In this document: positions 23,974-33,700 of the stretch, piece after piece
How the letters are laid out: each line of letters begins with the position of its first letter
Numbering within the stretch: the stretch's first letter is position 1
Origin: JALSRK01 sp964461995
Lineage (GTDB): Bacteria > Acidobacteriota > Terriglobia > Bryobacterales > Bryobacteraceae
Direction: 5' to 3'
Assembly: GCA_964461995.1 (NCBI GenBank)
Contig: CAYWXL010000004.1
Coordinates: forward strand, 1-64,000
Length of the DNA stretch: 64,000 nucleotides
The notes under the pieces: generated by a model
What the model saw: only the letters and a program-made list of their open reading frames with translations
Databases searched by the model: none
What the model was told of the DNA's origin: nothing
Made by a program: the position numbers and the translations under genes

Positions 23974-25526
23974 ACCTGCTCGACGTCTTGCTGCTGCTGC
24001 CGGCCGCGGGATTCCTCGTGGTGCTGTTGCTCCCCCGCGGGAACCCGGGCGCCGCCCGCGGCGTAGCCCTGGCCGTCTCACTCGTGGTATTCGCGCTCTC
24101 GCTGGCTCTGGCGGCGCCGGTCTGGAGTGACGGGGCCACGATGCACTTCGTTACCGATGCCGACTGGATCCAGTCTCCGGCGATCCGCTACCACGTGGGC
24201 GTGGACGGCCTCTCGATCTGGCTGGTCCTGCTGGCGACGCTGCTGACGCCAGTTTCCGTGCTGGTCTCGTGGCGATTCATCGACCAGCGGGTCAAGGAGT
24301 TCTACGCCTTCTTGCTGCTGCTCGAAGTCGGGCTGATCGGCGTGTTCGTGGCGCTGGACCTGTTCCTGTTCTACGTCTTCTGGGAGGTCTCCCTGGTGCC
24401 GATGTACTTCCTCATCGGCATCTGGGGCCACGAGCGGCGGATCTACGCGGCGGTGAAGTTCTTCTTGTACACGATGGCTGGCTCGGTGTTGATGCTGGCC
24501 TGCATCATCTACCTCTACAACCGGGCTGGGACCTTCGATTACACTTCGCTGCTGGCGATGATCAACAACGGCGACCTGATTCTGAGCCGCCCCGAGCAGA
24601 TGGTGCTGTTCCTCGGTTTCTTCATCGCCTTCGCGATCAAGGTGCCGCTGTTCCCGCTGCACACATGGCTGCCGGACGCCCACGTGGAGGCCCCGACGGC
24701 GGGCTCAATCATGCTGGCGTCAGTAATGCTGAAAATGGGTACCTACGGCCTGGTGCGTTACGCGTTGCCGATGTTTCCGACTGCGGCCCGCGAGTGCGCC
24801 TGGTGGATCGTCGTGCTGGCGATCATCGGCATCATCTACGGAGCCCTGGTGGCAATGGTGCAGCCGAACATGAAGAAGCTGGTGGCCTACTCTTCGGTGA
24901 GCCATTTGGGCTTCGTCGTGCTGGGCATCTTCACCTTTACCCAGGCCGGCCTCGACGGCGCCGTCTACCAGATGCTGAACCACGGCATCTCAACCGGGGC
25001 GCTGTTCTTGCTGGTGGGTTATCTCTATGAGCGGCGGCACTCGCTGGAGATCGCCGACTTCGGCGGCGTGGCGACGGCGGCGCCGAACCTTTCCACGGTC
25101 TTCATGATCACCATGCTGGCGAGCATCGGGCTGCCGATGCTGAACAACTTCGTGGGCGAGTTCCTGGTGCTGGTGGGCTCGGCCCAGGTCGATTTCCGGT
25201 GGACCGTGTTCGCGGCGATCGGCGTGATCCTGTCGGCCTGCTACATGCTGTGGCTCTACCAGCGTGTCTTCTTCGGCGAAACGCCCGAGAAGGTGCGGGA
25301 GAAGGTTTACGACCTGCGGCCGCGGGAGTGGGCGGCAGCGGTTCCTCTGGTGGCGCTGATGGTCTGGATGGGCACGGTGACGAAGACGTTCTTGCCGCCG
25401 GTGAGCGCGATGAACGCCCAAATCCTGAAACAGACGACGGTGAACGCGGAGTTCCTGGTCGAGGGCCTGCCGGGCGGTGGATTGAATCCATCCGCCGGAG
25501 CCGTGGAGGTGGCCGATGCCCGCTGA
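23970..25526 (+). CDS. nuoM: NADH-quinone oxidoreductase subunit M
   Basis: The 518-residue antiporter-like subunit has EVSLVPMYFLIGIWGHERRI with the essential membrane Glu, AIKVPLFPLHTWLPDAHVEAPTAGS (about residues 217-241), and KKLVAYSSVSHLGFVVLGIF. The open frame extends upstream into nuoL, but the homologous start is GTG 23970 (VNLLDVLLLLPAAGF), which overlaps the nuoL stop as GTGA. It ends with an 11-bp overlap into nuoN. Confidence 0.95.
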   Translation: MNLLDVLLLLPAAGFLVVLLLPRGNPGAARGVALAVSLVVFALSLALAAPVWSDGATMHFVTDADWIQSPAIRYHVGVDGLSIWLVLLATLLTPVSVLVSWRFIDQRVKEFYAFLLLLEVGLIGVFVALDLFLFYVFWEVSLVPMYFLIGIWGHERRIYAAVKFFLYTMAGSVLMLACIIYLYNRAGTFDYTSLLAMINNGDLILSRPEQMVLFLGFFIAFAIKVPLFPLHTWLPDAHVEAPTAGSIMLASVMLKMGTYGLVRYALPMFPTAARECAWWIVVLAIIGIIYGALVAMVQPNMKKLVAYSSVSHLGFVVLGIFTFTQAGLDGAVYQMLNHGISTGALFLLVGYLYERRHSLEIADFGGVATAAPNLSTVFMITMLASIGLPMLNNFVGEFLVLVGSAQVDFRWTVFAAIGVILSACYMLWLYQRVFFGETPEKVREKVYDLRPREWAAAVPLVALMVWMGTVTKTFLPPVSAMNAQILKQTTVNAEFLVEGLPGGGLNPSAGAVEVADAR

Positions 25527-26988
25527 TTTCATCCCCTCCGCGCAGGACCTGATGCGGTTGCTGCCGGAAATCGTGTTGGCGGTCGCGGGAACCATCGGGC
25601 TCGTTCTCGAGCCGCTATTGCGCGACTCGCGGAAGCGGATCGTCGGCGTCTTTTCGCTCGGCGGACTGATGGTCGCCCTGTGGGCGGTGGCGGTCTCGAA
25701 CGCCCATGCGGGGACGGCCTTCCACAACATGCTCGTGGTGGACGGCTTCACGACGTTCTTCCGGACGCTGGTGATCGTCGTGGGTATCCTGACGGTCATC
25801 CTTTCGCTCCACTACATCGAGCGGGAACGGCCGGGCAGCGGCGAGTTCTATCCGCTGCTAGTGTTCTCTGTGGCAGGACAATGCTTGATGGCCGCGGGGA
25901 ACGAGCTGATCATTATTTTCATCGGGCTCGAGATCTCCTCCATCGCTAGTTACATTCTGGCGGGCTACCTGCGGGACGACCCGCGGAGCAACGAGAGCGG
26001 ATTGAAGTACTTCCTGCTCGGCTCCTTCGCCACGGCCTTTTTCCTGTACGGCGTGGCCTGGATATACGGGGCGACTGGGACGACGAACCTCCGGGAGATC
26101 GGCGGCATCGTGGCGAAGCCGGAGGTTCAATTGCCGCTGGTGATCATCGGGACGAGCGCCGCGTTGATGCTGGTGGGACTGGCGTTCAAGGTAGCGGCGG
26201 CGCCGTTCCAAATCTGGGCGGCGGACGTCTACCAGGGCGCTCCGGCGCCGGTGACGGCATTCCTGGCGGCGGGTCCGAAGGCCGCGGCGTTTGCGGTGAT
26301 GGTGCGGGTGTTCATGACGGCGTTCGACGCCGCCGGTTCGGCGTGGGAGCCGGTGTTGTGGATCGTCGCTCTGGCGACGATGACCATCGGGAACTTCGCC
26401 GCGCTGGTGCAGGACAACATCAAACGGCTGCTGGCCTATAGTTCGATCGCCCATGCCGGCTACGTGCTGGTGGCCGTGACGGCCCACTCGGACGCTGGGT
26501 CGGCTGCGGTGATGTTCTATCTGGCCGCGTACGCGCTCATGAACGTCGGCGCCTTCGCGGTGGTGACGCACGTGGCCCGGGCAGGCGAGCGGCGGCTGTC
26601 GCTGAACGATTTTGCGGGGCTGGCCCGGAGCGAGCCGGTCGTCGCCGGACTCTTTACGGTCTTTTTGCTGTCGCTCATCGGGATTCCGCTGACGGGCGGC
26701 TTCTTCGGGAAGTTCTACATCTTCAAGGCCGCGCTGGAGTCGCAGCTTTACCTGCTCACAGTGCTGGGGCTGTTGAACAGCGCTGTAGCGGCGTACTACT
26801 ACTTGCGGGTCCTGGTGGTCATGTACTTCCATGAGCCCGCGGCGGAGGCGGTGGAGGCCGAGCCGGTTACGCCTGGAGTGAACTTCGTGCTGTGGTTCTC
26901 CGCCGGAGCGACGCTGCTGTTGGGAATTTTCCCGACGCTGGTGCTTCAGTTCGCCGACCAGGGGGCGAAACTCAGCCTGCTACGTTGA
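25516..26988 (+). CDS. nuoN: NADH-quinone oxidoreductase subunit N
   Basis: The 490-residue third antiporter-like subunit closes the operon. Family blocks include FIGLEISSIASYILAGYLR with the membrane Glu, KVAAAPFQIWAADVYQGAPAPVTAFLA (about residues 217-243), and KRLLAYSSIAHAGYVLVAV. About fourteen hydrophobic helices can be counted. It overlaps nuoM by 11 bp. No terminator with a T-run is visible behind it, so transcription may continue into the next small gene. Confidence 0.95.
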   Translation: MPADFIPSAQDLMRLLPEIVLAVAGTIGLVLEPLLRDSRKRIVGVFSLGGLMVALWAVAVSNAHAGTAFHNMLVVDGFTTFFRTLVIVVGILTVILSLHYIERERPGSGEFYPLLVFSVAGQCLMAAGNELIIIFIGLEISSIASYILAGYLRDDPRSNESGLKYFLLGSFATAFFLYGVAWIYGATGTTNLREIGGIVAKPEVQLPLVIIGTSAALMLVGLAFKVAAAPFQIWAADVYQGAPAPVTAFLAAGPKAAAFAVMVRVFMTAFDAAGSAWEPVLWIVALATMTIGNFAALVQDNIKRLLAYSSIAHAGYVLVAVTAHSDAGSAAVMFYLAAYALMNVGAFAVVTHVARAGERRLSLNDFAGLARSEPVVAGLFTVFLLSLIGIPLTGGFFGKFYIFKAALESQLYLLTVLGLLNSAVAAYYYLRVLVVMYFHEPAAEAVEAEPVTPGVNFVLWFSAGATLLLGIFPTLVLQFADQGAKLSLLR

Positions 26989-27031
26989 GCGCCGGGGCGG
27001 GGAACCGAGAGGGGAGCGAGGAAACAGCGAT

Positions 27032-27454
27032 ATGTTCTTCCGCCGGAAGGAACAGCGAGATCCGAGTTTCAGCGAGCGGTTATCGGCCCTCAGGGAGGCC
27101 GGCTTCCGGGTGCAGGAGAAGGGCCCGGAGCAAGCCGTCGTGCGCCGGGAGCGTTGCGTTGCGCTCGTCGAGCAGCGGGCCGGCGGCAGTCCGCGGATCG
27201 TTAAGTGCGGTTACATCTTCGGCGACGAAGCCGGTTACTTGACAAGCAAGGGGTTCCAGACGGTCTGGACCACGGCTTCGGGGAGGGAATTCCCGGCGAC
27301 GGCCGACCAGCTCGCAGACTACCACGATTTCCTGGAAGATTTGCGCGAATACCTCGGGCTGCCCAGCCTTTACAACGAATCGCTAGGCACGACGCACGCC
27401 GTCCACCGCTATGACCGCGTCGCGGGACGCGAGGGCGGGCGGAACGGGGTGTGA
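27032..27454 (+). CDS. Conserved hypothetical small soluble protein
   Basis: The 140-residue protein has no motif that I can tie to a function. It is highly charged, has no signal peptide or membrane segment, and shows an N-terminal FFRRKEQRDPSFSERL, a central beta-rich region (AVVRRERCVALVEQ to RIVKCGYIFGDEAG) and a C-terminal helical part with DFLEDLREYLGLPSLYNES. The LPSLYNESLGTT ending looks like a pattern I associate with acidobacterial hypotheticals, but I cannot confirm it. GAGGA lies upstream of the ATG. It starts 43 bp after nuoN and may be co-transcribed with it. Confidence 0.7.
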   Translation: MFFRRKEQRDPSFSERLSALREAGFRVQEKGPEQAVVRRERCVALVEQRAGGSPRIVKCGYIFGDEAGYLTSKGFQTVWTTASGREFPATADQLADYHDFLEDLREYLGLPSLYNESLGTTHAVHRYDRVAGREGGRNGV

Positions 27455-27494
27455 GGGATGGCCCCGCGGAGGGGTTGCGGCGGGGGATCGCTGG

Positions 27495-27500
27495 TAAAAT
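27495..27500 (+). promoter_or_regulatory. Predicted -10 box upstream of the FmdB-type gene
   Basis: TAAAAT lies 25 nt before the ATG and is followed by a good ribosome site GGAAGAGG at 27511-27518. No good -35 box is visible at the normal distance. Confidence 0.4.
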
Positions 27501-27525
27501 AGGGTCAACTGGAAGAGGGTCCGCC

Positions 27526-27753
27526 ATGCCGATCTTCGAGTATAAGTGTGAAGAGTGCGGGAACCTGTTTGAAAAGCTCCTCCGGAACTCCGAGGCCGAA
27601 CAGCCGGTTTGCCCGAGATGTTCGAGTTCGAAGACCGTCCGCCAGCTCTCTGTGTTTGCGGCGCACTCGGGCGAATCTTCTTCCAGTGAGCCTCCGATGT
27701 GCCCGTCCGGCGGCGTTTGCCCGACGCCGGGCGCCTGCGGGCTGACTCAATAG
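27526..27753 (+). CDS. FmdB-family zinc-ribbon protein
   Basis: The 75-residue protein begins MPIFEYKCEECG and carries two CxxC knuckles, C8/C11 and C29/C32, the FmdB/CxxC-CxxC-SSSS pattern including SSSK after the second pair. The family name comes from a regulator near formamidase genes, but most members have unknown roles. The C-terminal third holds a serine run and three more cysteines (MCPSGGVCPTPGAC), which could be a second metal site or a flexible tail. A clear GGAAGAGG precedes the ATG. Confidence 0.85.
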   Translation: MPIFEYKCEECGNLFEKLLRNSEAEQPVCPRCSSSKTVRQLSVFAAHSGESSSSEPPMCPSGGVCPTPGACGLTQ

Positions 27754-27854
27754 GCCACTCGCCGTCGGCGGGCCGGGGGCCCGAGACGAGGATAGCGCCG
27801 CCCACGCGACGGCTGAGGGGATGCGCCGGGGTGGCGCGAAGAAGGGGGGATGCC

Positions 27855-29354
27855 ATGGCGCGCACGAGGGCGAGCCGGCTGCCCACAAGCCTCGGAGCGT
27901 TGCGCCGCAGCCGGTACTCGGAGGAACGCATTGGGAACCGGACGGTCAAGGACGAGCTCCGGGCCAATCTGATCCGCAAGCTCAAGGCGCAGGAGAGGCT
28001 GTTTCCGGGTATCGTCGGCTACGAGGAAACTGTCATCCCGCAGATCGTCAACGCAATCTTGTCGCGGCACAACTTCGTCCTGCTGGGTTTGCGCGGGCAG
28101 GCGAAGACGCGCATGCTGCGGCAGTTGACCGGGCTGCTGGACGAGGCGCTGCCCTACGTGGCCGGGTGCGAGATCCGGGACAACCCGTACCGGCCGATCT
28201 GCCGCCGCTGCCGCGACCTGATCGCCGACCAGGGAGACGACACTCCCATTGCGTGGCTGCGTGCGGAGGAGCGGTACGTGGAGAAGCTGGCCACGCCGGA
28301 CGTGACCATCGCCGACATGATCGGCGACGTCGATCCAATCAAGGCGGCGCGCTCGGGCCATGATCTGGGGAGCGAGCTAACCATCCATTACGGCCTCCTG
28401 CCCCGCGCCAACCGGGGCATCTTCGCCATCAACGAGCTGCCGGATCTGGCGGGCAAGATCCAAGTAGGGCTGTTCAACATCATGCAGGAGGGCGACATCC
28501 AGATCAAAGGCTACCCGGTACGCCTGCCCCTGGACCTCGTGCTGGTGTTCACCGCCAATCCCGAAGACTACACGGCTCGGGGCAAGATCATCACGCCGCT
28601 CAAGGACCGCATCGGGAGCGAGATACGGACGCACTACCCGCTGACGCTGGACCACGGCATCGCCATCACCCGCCAGGAGGCCTGGACCGAACGCGATTCC
28701 GGCCTCCGCGTGCACGTGCCGGACTATCTGCGCCGCATAGTCGAGCAGATCGCTTTCGCCGCCCGGAACGACAAGAAGATCGACCACCGTTCCGGCGTCT
28801 CGCAGCGGCTACCGATCACGGTGTTGGAGAATGTCGTCTCGAACGCCGAGCGGCGCGCGCTGGCCGCCGGCGAGAAGGCCGCCGTGCCCCGCGTCTCAGA
28901 CGTCTACGCGGCGATTCCGGCGCTGACGGGAAAGCTTGAGCTCGAATACGAAGGGGAGCTGCACGGCGGGGAAAAGATCGCCCGGGAGCTCATCCGGACG
29001 GCGGTGGGCCGGGTGTTTCAGGAGTGTTTCGACGGCGCGGACCTTTCGCCGGTGGTCGAATGGTTCGATCTCGGCGGCAACGTCCGCATCGAGGAGACGG
29101 ACCCCGCGCCGGTGGTGCTCGACAAATTGAAAGCGATCCCGGGTCTGGACGAAGCCGCGGGAGCAGTGGGCGTTAGCCCCGGTGATCCTCCGGCCGTGCG
29201 TGCCTCGGCGGCCGAGTTCGTGCTCGAGGGGCTCTATGCGCGCCGGCGCATCAGCCGCTCCGAGGAGCTGGGCTTCATCGCGGGCGAGAAACCGCGGACG
29301 CCGCGGCGGCCCACGCCAGGGCCGCTGCCCGGGCCGCTGGATCCGGTGAATTGA
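27855..29354 (+). CDS. MoxR/magnesium-chelatase-like AAA ATPase
   Basis: The 499-residue protein is an AAA+ ATPase of the MoxR/ChlI type. The Walker A is G78-LRGQAKT85, the Walker B is GIFAINEL (Asn-Glu in place of Asp-Glu), and FTANPEDYTARG is the sensor region. Next to the Walker A domain lies an unusual cysteine set, C105, C116 and C119 (CEIRDNPYRPICRRC), which could bind metal. ATG 27855 follows a strong GAAGGGGGGA ribosome site. It overlaps the end of its partner region by only a few bases. Such ATPases act with a VWA protein to insert metals or remodel proteins, and the next gene is exactly that. The client is unknown. Confidence 0.85.
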   Translation: MARTRASRLPTSLGALRRSRYSEERIGNRTVKDELRANLIRKLKAQERLFPGIVGYEETVIPQIVNAILSRHNFVLLGLRGQAKTRMLRQLTGLLDEALPYVAGCEIRDNPYRPICRRCRDLIADQGDDTPIAWLRAEERYVEKLATPDVTIADMIGDVDPIKAARSGHDLGSELTIHYGLLPRANRGIFAINELPDLAGKIQVGLFNIMQEGDIQIKGYPVRLPLDLVLVFTANPEDYTARGKIITPLKDRIGSEIRTHYPLTLDHGIAITRQEAWTERDSGLRVHVPDYLRRIVEQIAFAARNDKKIDHRSGVSQRLPITVLENVVSNAERRALAAGEKAAVPRVSDVYAAIPALTGKLELEYEGELHGGEKIARELIRTAVGRVFQECFDGADLSPVVEWFDLGGNVRIEETDPAPVVLDKLKAIPGLDEAAGAVGVSPGDPPAVRASAAEFVLEGLYARRRISRSEELGFIAGEKPRTPRRPTPGPLPGPLDPVN

Positions 29355-29362
29355 GGCGTGCC

Positions 29363-30568
29363 ATGCGCTGGATCCGGTACTCGCGGTACACGGGCGAGGA
29401 TCTGGGCGTCAGCGGCCAGGATTTGATGCAGGCCCTGGCCGACTATTTCCTCGAGAGCGGCTTCTACCGGCAGTACTACCGCTTTGGCGAGTTCGACCCC
29501 AACAGCCTGGAAGAGCTGGAGGACGCCATCCGCCAGGCGCTTGAGGAGGGTGCGCTGCCTGGGGAAGAGGGCGAGCGGCTCCGTGAGCGCTTCGAGCAGA
29601 TGCCGCCGGAAGAGGCCAGCCGGCTGATTCAGGCGCTGGCCGAGAAACTTTTCGAAGAGGAGTTTCTTGCCGTCCACCCTGCCGGCGACGGCGTCCGCGG
29701 CAAGGTGCAGGTGGAGATCACGGACAAGGCGATCGACTTCTTGGGCTACAAGGCCCTCAAGGATCTGCTCGGATCACTGGGAAAATCCAGCTTCGGGGCG
29801 CACGACACCAGAGAGCTGGCCACCAGTGTCGAGGCCGAGTCGGCGGCCAAGCCCTACGAGTTCGGCGACACGCTGAATCTCGACGTCAGCGCGACGCTGT
29901 TCTCGGCCATCCGCAGGCAGGGCGCAAAGCTGCCGGTGGAGCTCGACTACCCGGACCTGCACGTGCATCAGTCCGAGTACCAGAGTTCTTGCGCCACGGT
30001 GCTAATGCTGGACTGTTCCCACAGCATGATCCTCTATGGGGAGGACCGGTTCACGCCGGCCAAACGCGTGGCCCTGGCCCTGAGCCACCTCATCCGGACG
30101 CAGTATCCGGGCGATTCGCTCCATTGCGTACTGTTCCACGACGGGGCCGAAGAGGTGAGGCTCTCCGAGCTGGCGCGCGTCCAGGTGGGGCCGTACCACA
30201 CCAATACCCGGGACGGTTTGATCCTCGCCCAGCGGATCCTGCGCCGCCAGCGTAAGGACATGCGGCAGATCATCATGATTACGGACGGCAAACCCACCGC
30301 AATCACGTTGGAGAACGGCCGCGTCTACAAGAACTCCTTCGGGCTGGATCCGCTGGTGGTGAGCCGGACGCTGGAAGAAGTGAGCCAGTGCCGACGGCAG
30401 GGCATCCAGGTGAACACCTTCATGCTGGCGCAGGACTACGATCTGGTGGCCTTTGTGCGGAAGGTGGCCGAGATCTGCCGGGGCAAGGCGTATTTCGCGC
30501 GCCCTCAACAGATTGGCGTCTATATCCTCATGGACTACATGAACCGCAAGACCCGCCGCGTGCACTGA
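29363..30568 (+). CDS. VWA-domain partner of the MoxR-like ATPase
   Basis: The 401-residue protein has a helical N-terminal half and a C-terminal von Willebrand A domain with an intact MIDAS metal site: D217-C-S219-H-S221 (LMLDCSHSM), a Thr in YHTNTRDG and an Asp in MITDGKPTA. It lies 8 bp after the ATPase gene. TTG 29351 would give a start overlapping the ATPase stop, but ATG 29363 is more likely. In MoxR-VWA pairs the VWA protein is thought to bind the client through the MIDAS metal while the ATPase supplies force, as in BchI/BchD or RavA/ViaA. Confidence 0.87.
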   Translation: MRWIRYSRYTGEDLGVSGQDLMQALADYFLESGFYRQYYRFGEFDPNSLEELEDAIRQALEEGALPGEEGERLRERFEQMPPEEASRLIQALAEKLFEEEFLAVHPAGDGVRGKVQVEITDKAIDFLGYKALKDLLGSLGKSSFGAHDTRELATSVEAESAAKPYEFGDTLNLDVSATLFSAIRRQGAKLPVELDYPDLHVHQSEYQSSCATVLMLDCSHSMILYGEDRFTPAKRVALALSHLIRTQYPGDSLHCVLFHDGAEEVRLSELARVQVGPYHTNTRDGLILAQRILRRQRKDMRQIIMITDGKPTAITLENGRVYKNSFGLDPLVVSRTLEEVSQCRRQGIQVNTFMLAQDYDLVAFVRKVAEICRGKAYFARPQQIGVYILMDYMNRKTRRVH

Positions 30569-30632
30569 TTGCCCTTGACCTCCTCTCGTGGCCCAGACAT
30601 TGGGGCGGGGAACCCCGCTCCGCGCTCCTCAG

Positions 30633-30677
30633 AAAAAATGCGCCCGCGGCCCGGGCGGTTGTCCGGGCCGCGGTGCA
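30633..30677 (-). terminator. Rho-independent terminator of the first Oar-like receptor gene
   Basis: On the minus strand an 11-bp perfect GC stem (30644-30654 pairs with 30663-30673) with an 8-nt loop extends through 30639-30642/30674-30677 with one bulge and is followed directly by six Ts (30638-30633). It lies about 40 bp past the stop of the receptor gene. Confidence 0.85.
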
Positions 30678-30714
30678 TGAAGGGGTTGACAGGGACGTAG
30701 CCCGGTCCTGGCTG

Positions 30715-33700
30715 TTAGAACATCAGCTTCAACGCAAGTTGCACCACGCGCGGGGCGCCCGCCGAGGTGATCCTCCCGAAGTTTTTCGACGATACATTCG
30801 TGTTCGGGTTACCGAGGTTCACGTTGTTGAAGAGGTTGAAGAACTCGCTGCGGAACTGCAGACGGAAGCGTTCGGTGAGCTGGAAGTTCTTGAACAGCCC
30901 GAGGGTGACATCCACAAGGCCCGGGCCTTCCAAGATATTGCGGCCAGCATTGCCGAAGGTTCCCGGCTGATTCTTAGTGAATGCGCTGGTGTTGAACCAC
31001 TTGGCGATCCTATCGTCCTTCGGGCGGTCACTCGAGAGTTTCCAGTCGCCAACGACGTCGGCGCGGTCCTGGTTCACACCGCTCCCAGACCGATCTTCTC
31101 CGGAAACGACTGACAGCCAGCGGCCGCTCTCGAGAGTGATGATGCCGTTCGTTGACCACCCGCCCAGCACATGCTTCACGAATGGGCTGGCATTGGAGAG
31201 CTTGGGCAGCTCCCAGATGAAGCTGGCGGTGAAGCGGTGCGAGATGTCGAGGTCCGAGTGGCCTTTCTCATTGGCGATGTTCCAAGGGTTTGACGGAGCG
31301 TCGCCGTCTGACGACGCATCGTCGAGCAGCTTCCCGAGCGTGTAGTTCGCCAGAATGGTGAAGCCCTGGGACATGCGCTTATTCAGCGTGAGTTGCAGCG
31401 CGTGGTACGTCGAGTTGCCCTGGGCGCTCATGTCGCGGATGCGGCTGAACGTGGGATAGAGCGGGCGGCGCTGATTCAAACCGCCCGGAAGTCCGTAAAT
31501 TCCCGGGTTGGCCTCGTTGCTCATATAGAGATGGTTGCCTTTGGTCCCGACGTACGCTGCGGTAAAGATGTAGCTCGAGGCAAACTGCTGTTGGATGTTG
31601 AAGTTCCACTGCTGGACGATGGCGTTGCGGAAGTCGGGGTTCCACTGGGTGATTTGCATTGGAAGGACCCAGTTGTAGTTCTCGGCCTCTTCGGGCGTCT
31701 GTGGAGGCTGGAAGGGGAACGGATTTCCGGTCTCGCGATACGGATCCTCGAGGCCGCCGGGGGGATCGTCCACGGTCAACTTGAGCGAAAAAGGCTGGTT
31801 GGTGGAGATCTGGTTGTGAGCCTGCTGTCGAATCTGGGAGTAAAAGAGACCGTAGCCGCCGCGAATGGCGGTTCTGCCGGTGCCGAACAGATCCCAGGCG
31901 AAGCCGAAGCGCGGGCCGAAGTTGGCCCAACGGTTGGGAATCATGGCCCGAGGCACGCCGGGATCACCGGGAAAGACGACGCCTTCGGGCGCTGAAGGGA
32001 AGACCTGGGACTGCTGGCCGAGTCGCACCTGCGAGAACTTGTTGGTCACGTCGATGAACGGCAGGTATGGTTCCCAGCGCAAGCCGAGGTTCAAGGTGAG
32101 CCGCTGGGTGGCTTTCCAGTCGTCCTGGATGAAGAACGCGATTTCCCAGGTGCGCGGCTTGTTGCTGTCCTCGGCGATCTGCATGAACTGGGTGGGCAGC
32201 CCGAGCATGAAGTCAGCGGCGGCGTCGCCGGTGAAGCGGTTGCGGAAGCGGACGAACGGGTCGCCGCGGAAGAACTCCTGGAGGTCGAGAATCGAGCGCC
32301 GCACCTCGCCGCCGAACCGCAGAAAGTGATTGCCGCGGTTCCAGGAGACGTCGTCGCTTATCATGATGTTGTTCCGGAAGTGATTCAGGGGGAAGCGGGA
32401 GAAGGCGCGGAAATAGCCATCGACGCGTGTGTCGTGAGCCGCCGGGGCGTCAGCGGTCATCGTTCGCGTGAAGCCGGCGCCGAAGTCCATCCACGTTTGG
32501 TTTCCGGGCACAATCGAGTTCTGCACGCGGTCGATGTCAGCGAAGGTGAAGGTGATGGTGTTCAGCAACGTGGGCGTGAAGACATGAGTGTCGTTGACGA
32601 CGATGTTCCAGTTCCGGTAGTCGATGCCCGCCAAGAAGTCCGGAATGTTGCCGACGGCCTGCTCCGTGTAGTTGTAGTTGTAAAAGAGCCTCCCGTAAAG
32701 GCGGTTGGCGTCGCTCACGTTGTAGTCGATTTTGGCGATGACTTGCTCGTCATTGATCAATTGTTGGCTGGCGAAAGTGTAGAGGTCCTCGCCGCGATTC
32801 GGTAGCGGAATGAACGCGTCGAGGAACTTCAGCGCCGGCTGGCTCAAGCGGTCCGAGGGGATGACATTGCCGGGGAAGGGCTGCCCGGTGGTGGGATCCT
32901 TGATGGTCTTGGAGAGTCCGGAGAAATCGCCGCCCCGTTGCGCTTCGGTGAGGACGGTAGCGGTGACCGAACCCGGCGCGCTGCGCTCCCGGGTCCCCTG
33001 GTAGGAGCCGAAGAAAAAGAGCTTGTCACGGATGATGCGCCCGCCGAGCGTGCCGCCGTACTGGTTGCGCTTGAATGGAGGTACATCGTTGGCGAAAAAG
33101 TTCCGCGCATTCAGCTTCTCGTTCCGCAGGAACTCGAACACCGTGCCGTGGAACTCGTTGGTTCCCGATTTCGTCACGGCGTTCATGATGATTCCGGCGT
33201 TTCTTCCCTTGTCGGCGGCATAGGAGTTCGTCTGGATGCTGAACTCCTGGAGGGCGTCAGGATTGGGGAAAGCCGCCGGCGAGTTGAAGTACGGATCGTG
33301 ATTGTCGCCGCCGTCCAAGGTGTAATTGTTCGCATTGGTGCGGGTGCCGTTGATGGAGACCGATGGATTCTGCGCCTGCCCCCGGCCGGTCCGCCGCCCC
33401 ACGCCGGCGACGAGGTATTGCAGTTCAATGGGATTGCGGCCGTTGAGGGGTAGCTCGACGATACGCTGGGCGTCGATGACTTCTTTGATCGCCCCTTCAC
33501 GTGTTTCTACCTGGGCGAGGGTGGCCTCCACCGTGATGCTTTCGCTGACGGCGCCGACTTCCAGTGCGAGGTCCACGCGGCGGTTCTCGTCCACCTGGAC
33601 CCGGATGTCGTCCTGGATGGCTGTCTTGAAGCCCTCGGCCTCCACAGTGACCGAGTAGACGCCTACAGGAAGCTGGGAGACAACGTAGTTGCCGGCTTCG

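Noticed and set aside
30605..30618. GCGGGG/CCCCGC hairpin as terminator of the VWA gene
   Set aside because: The stem is only 6 bp with a 2-nt loop and has no T-run on the plus strand.
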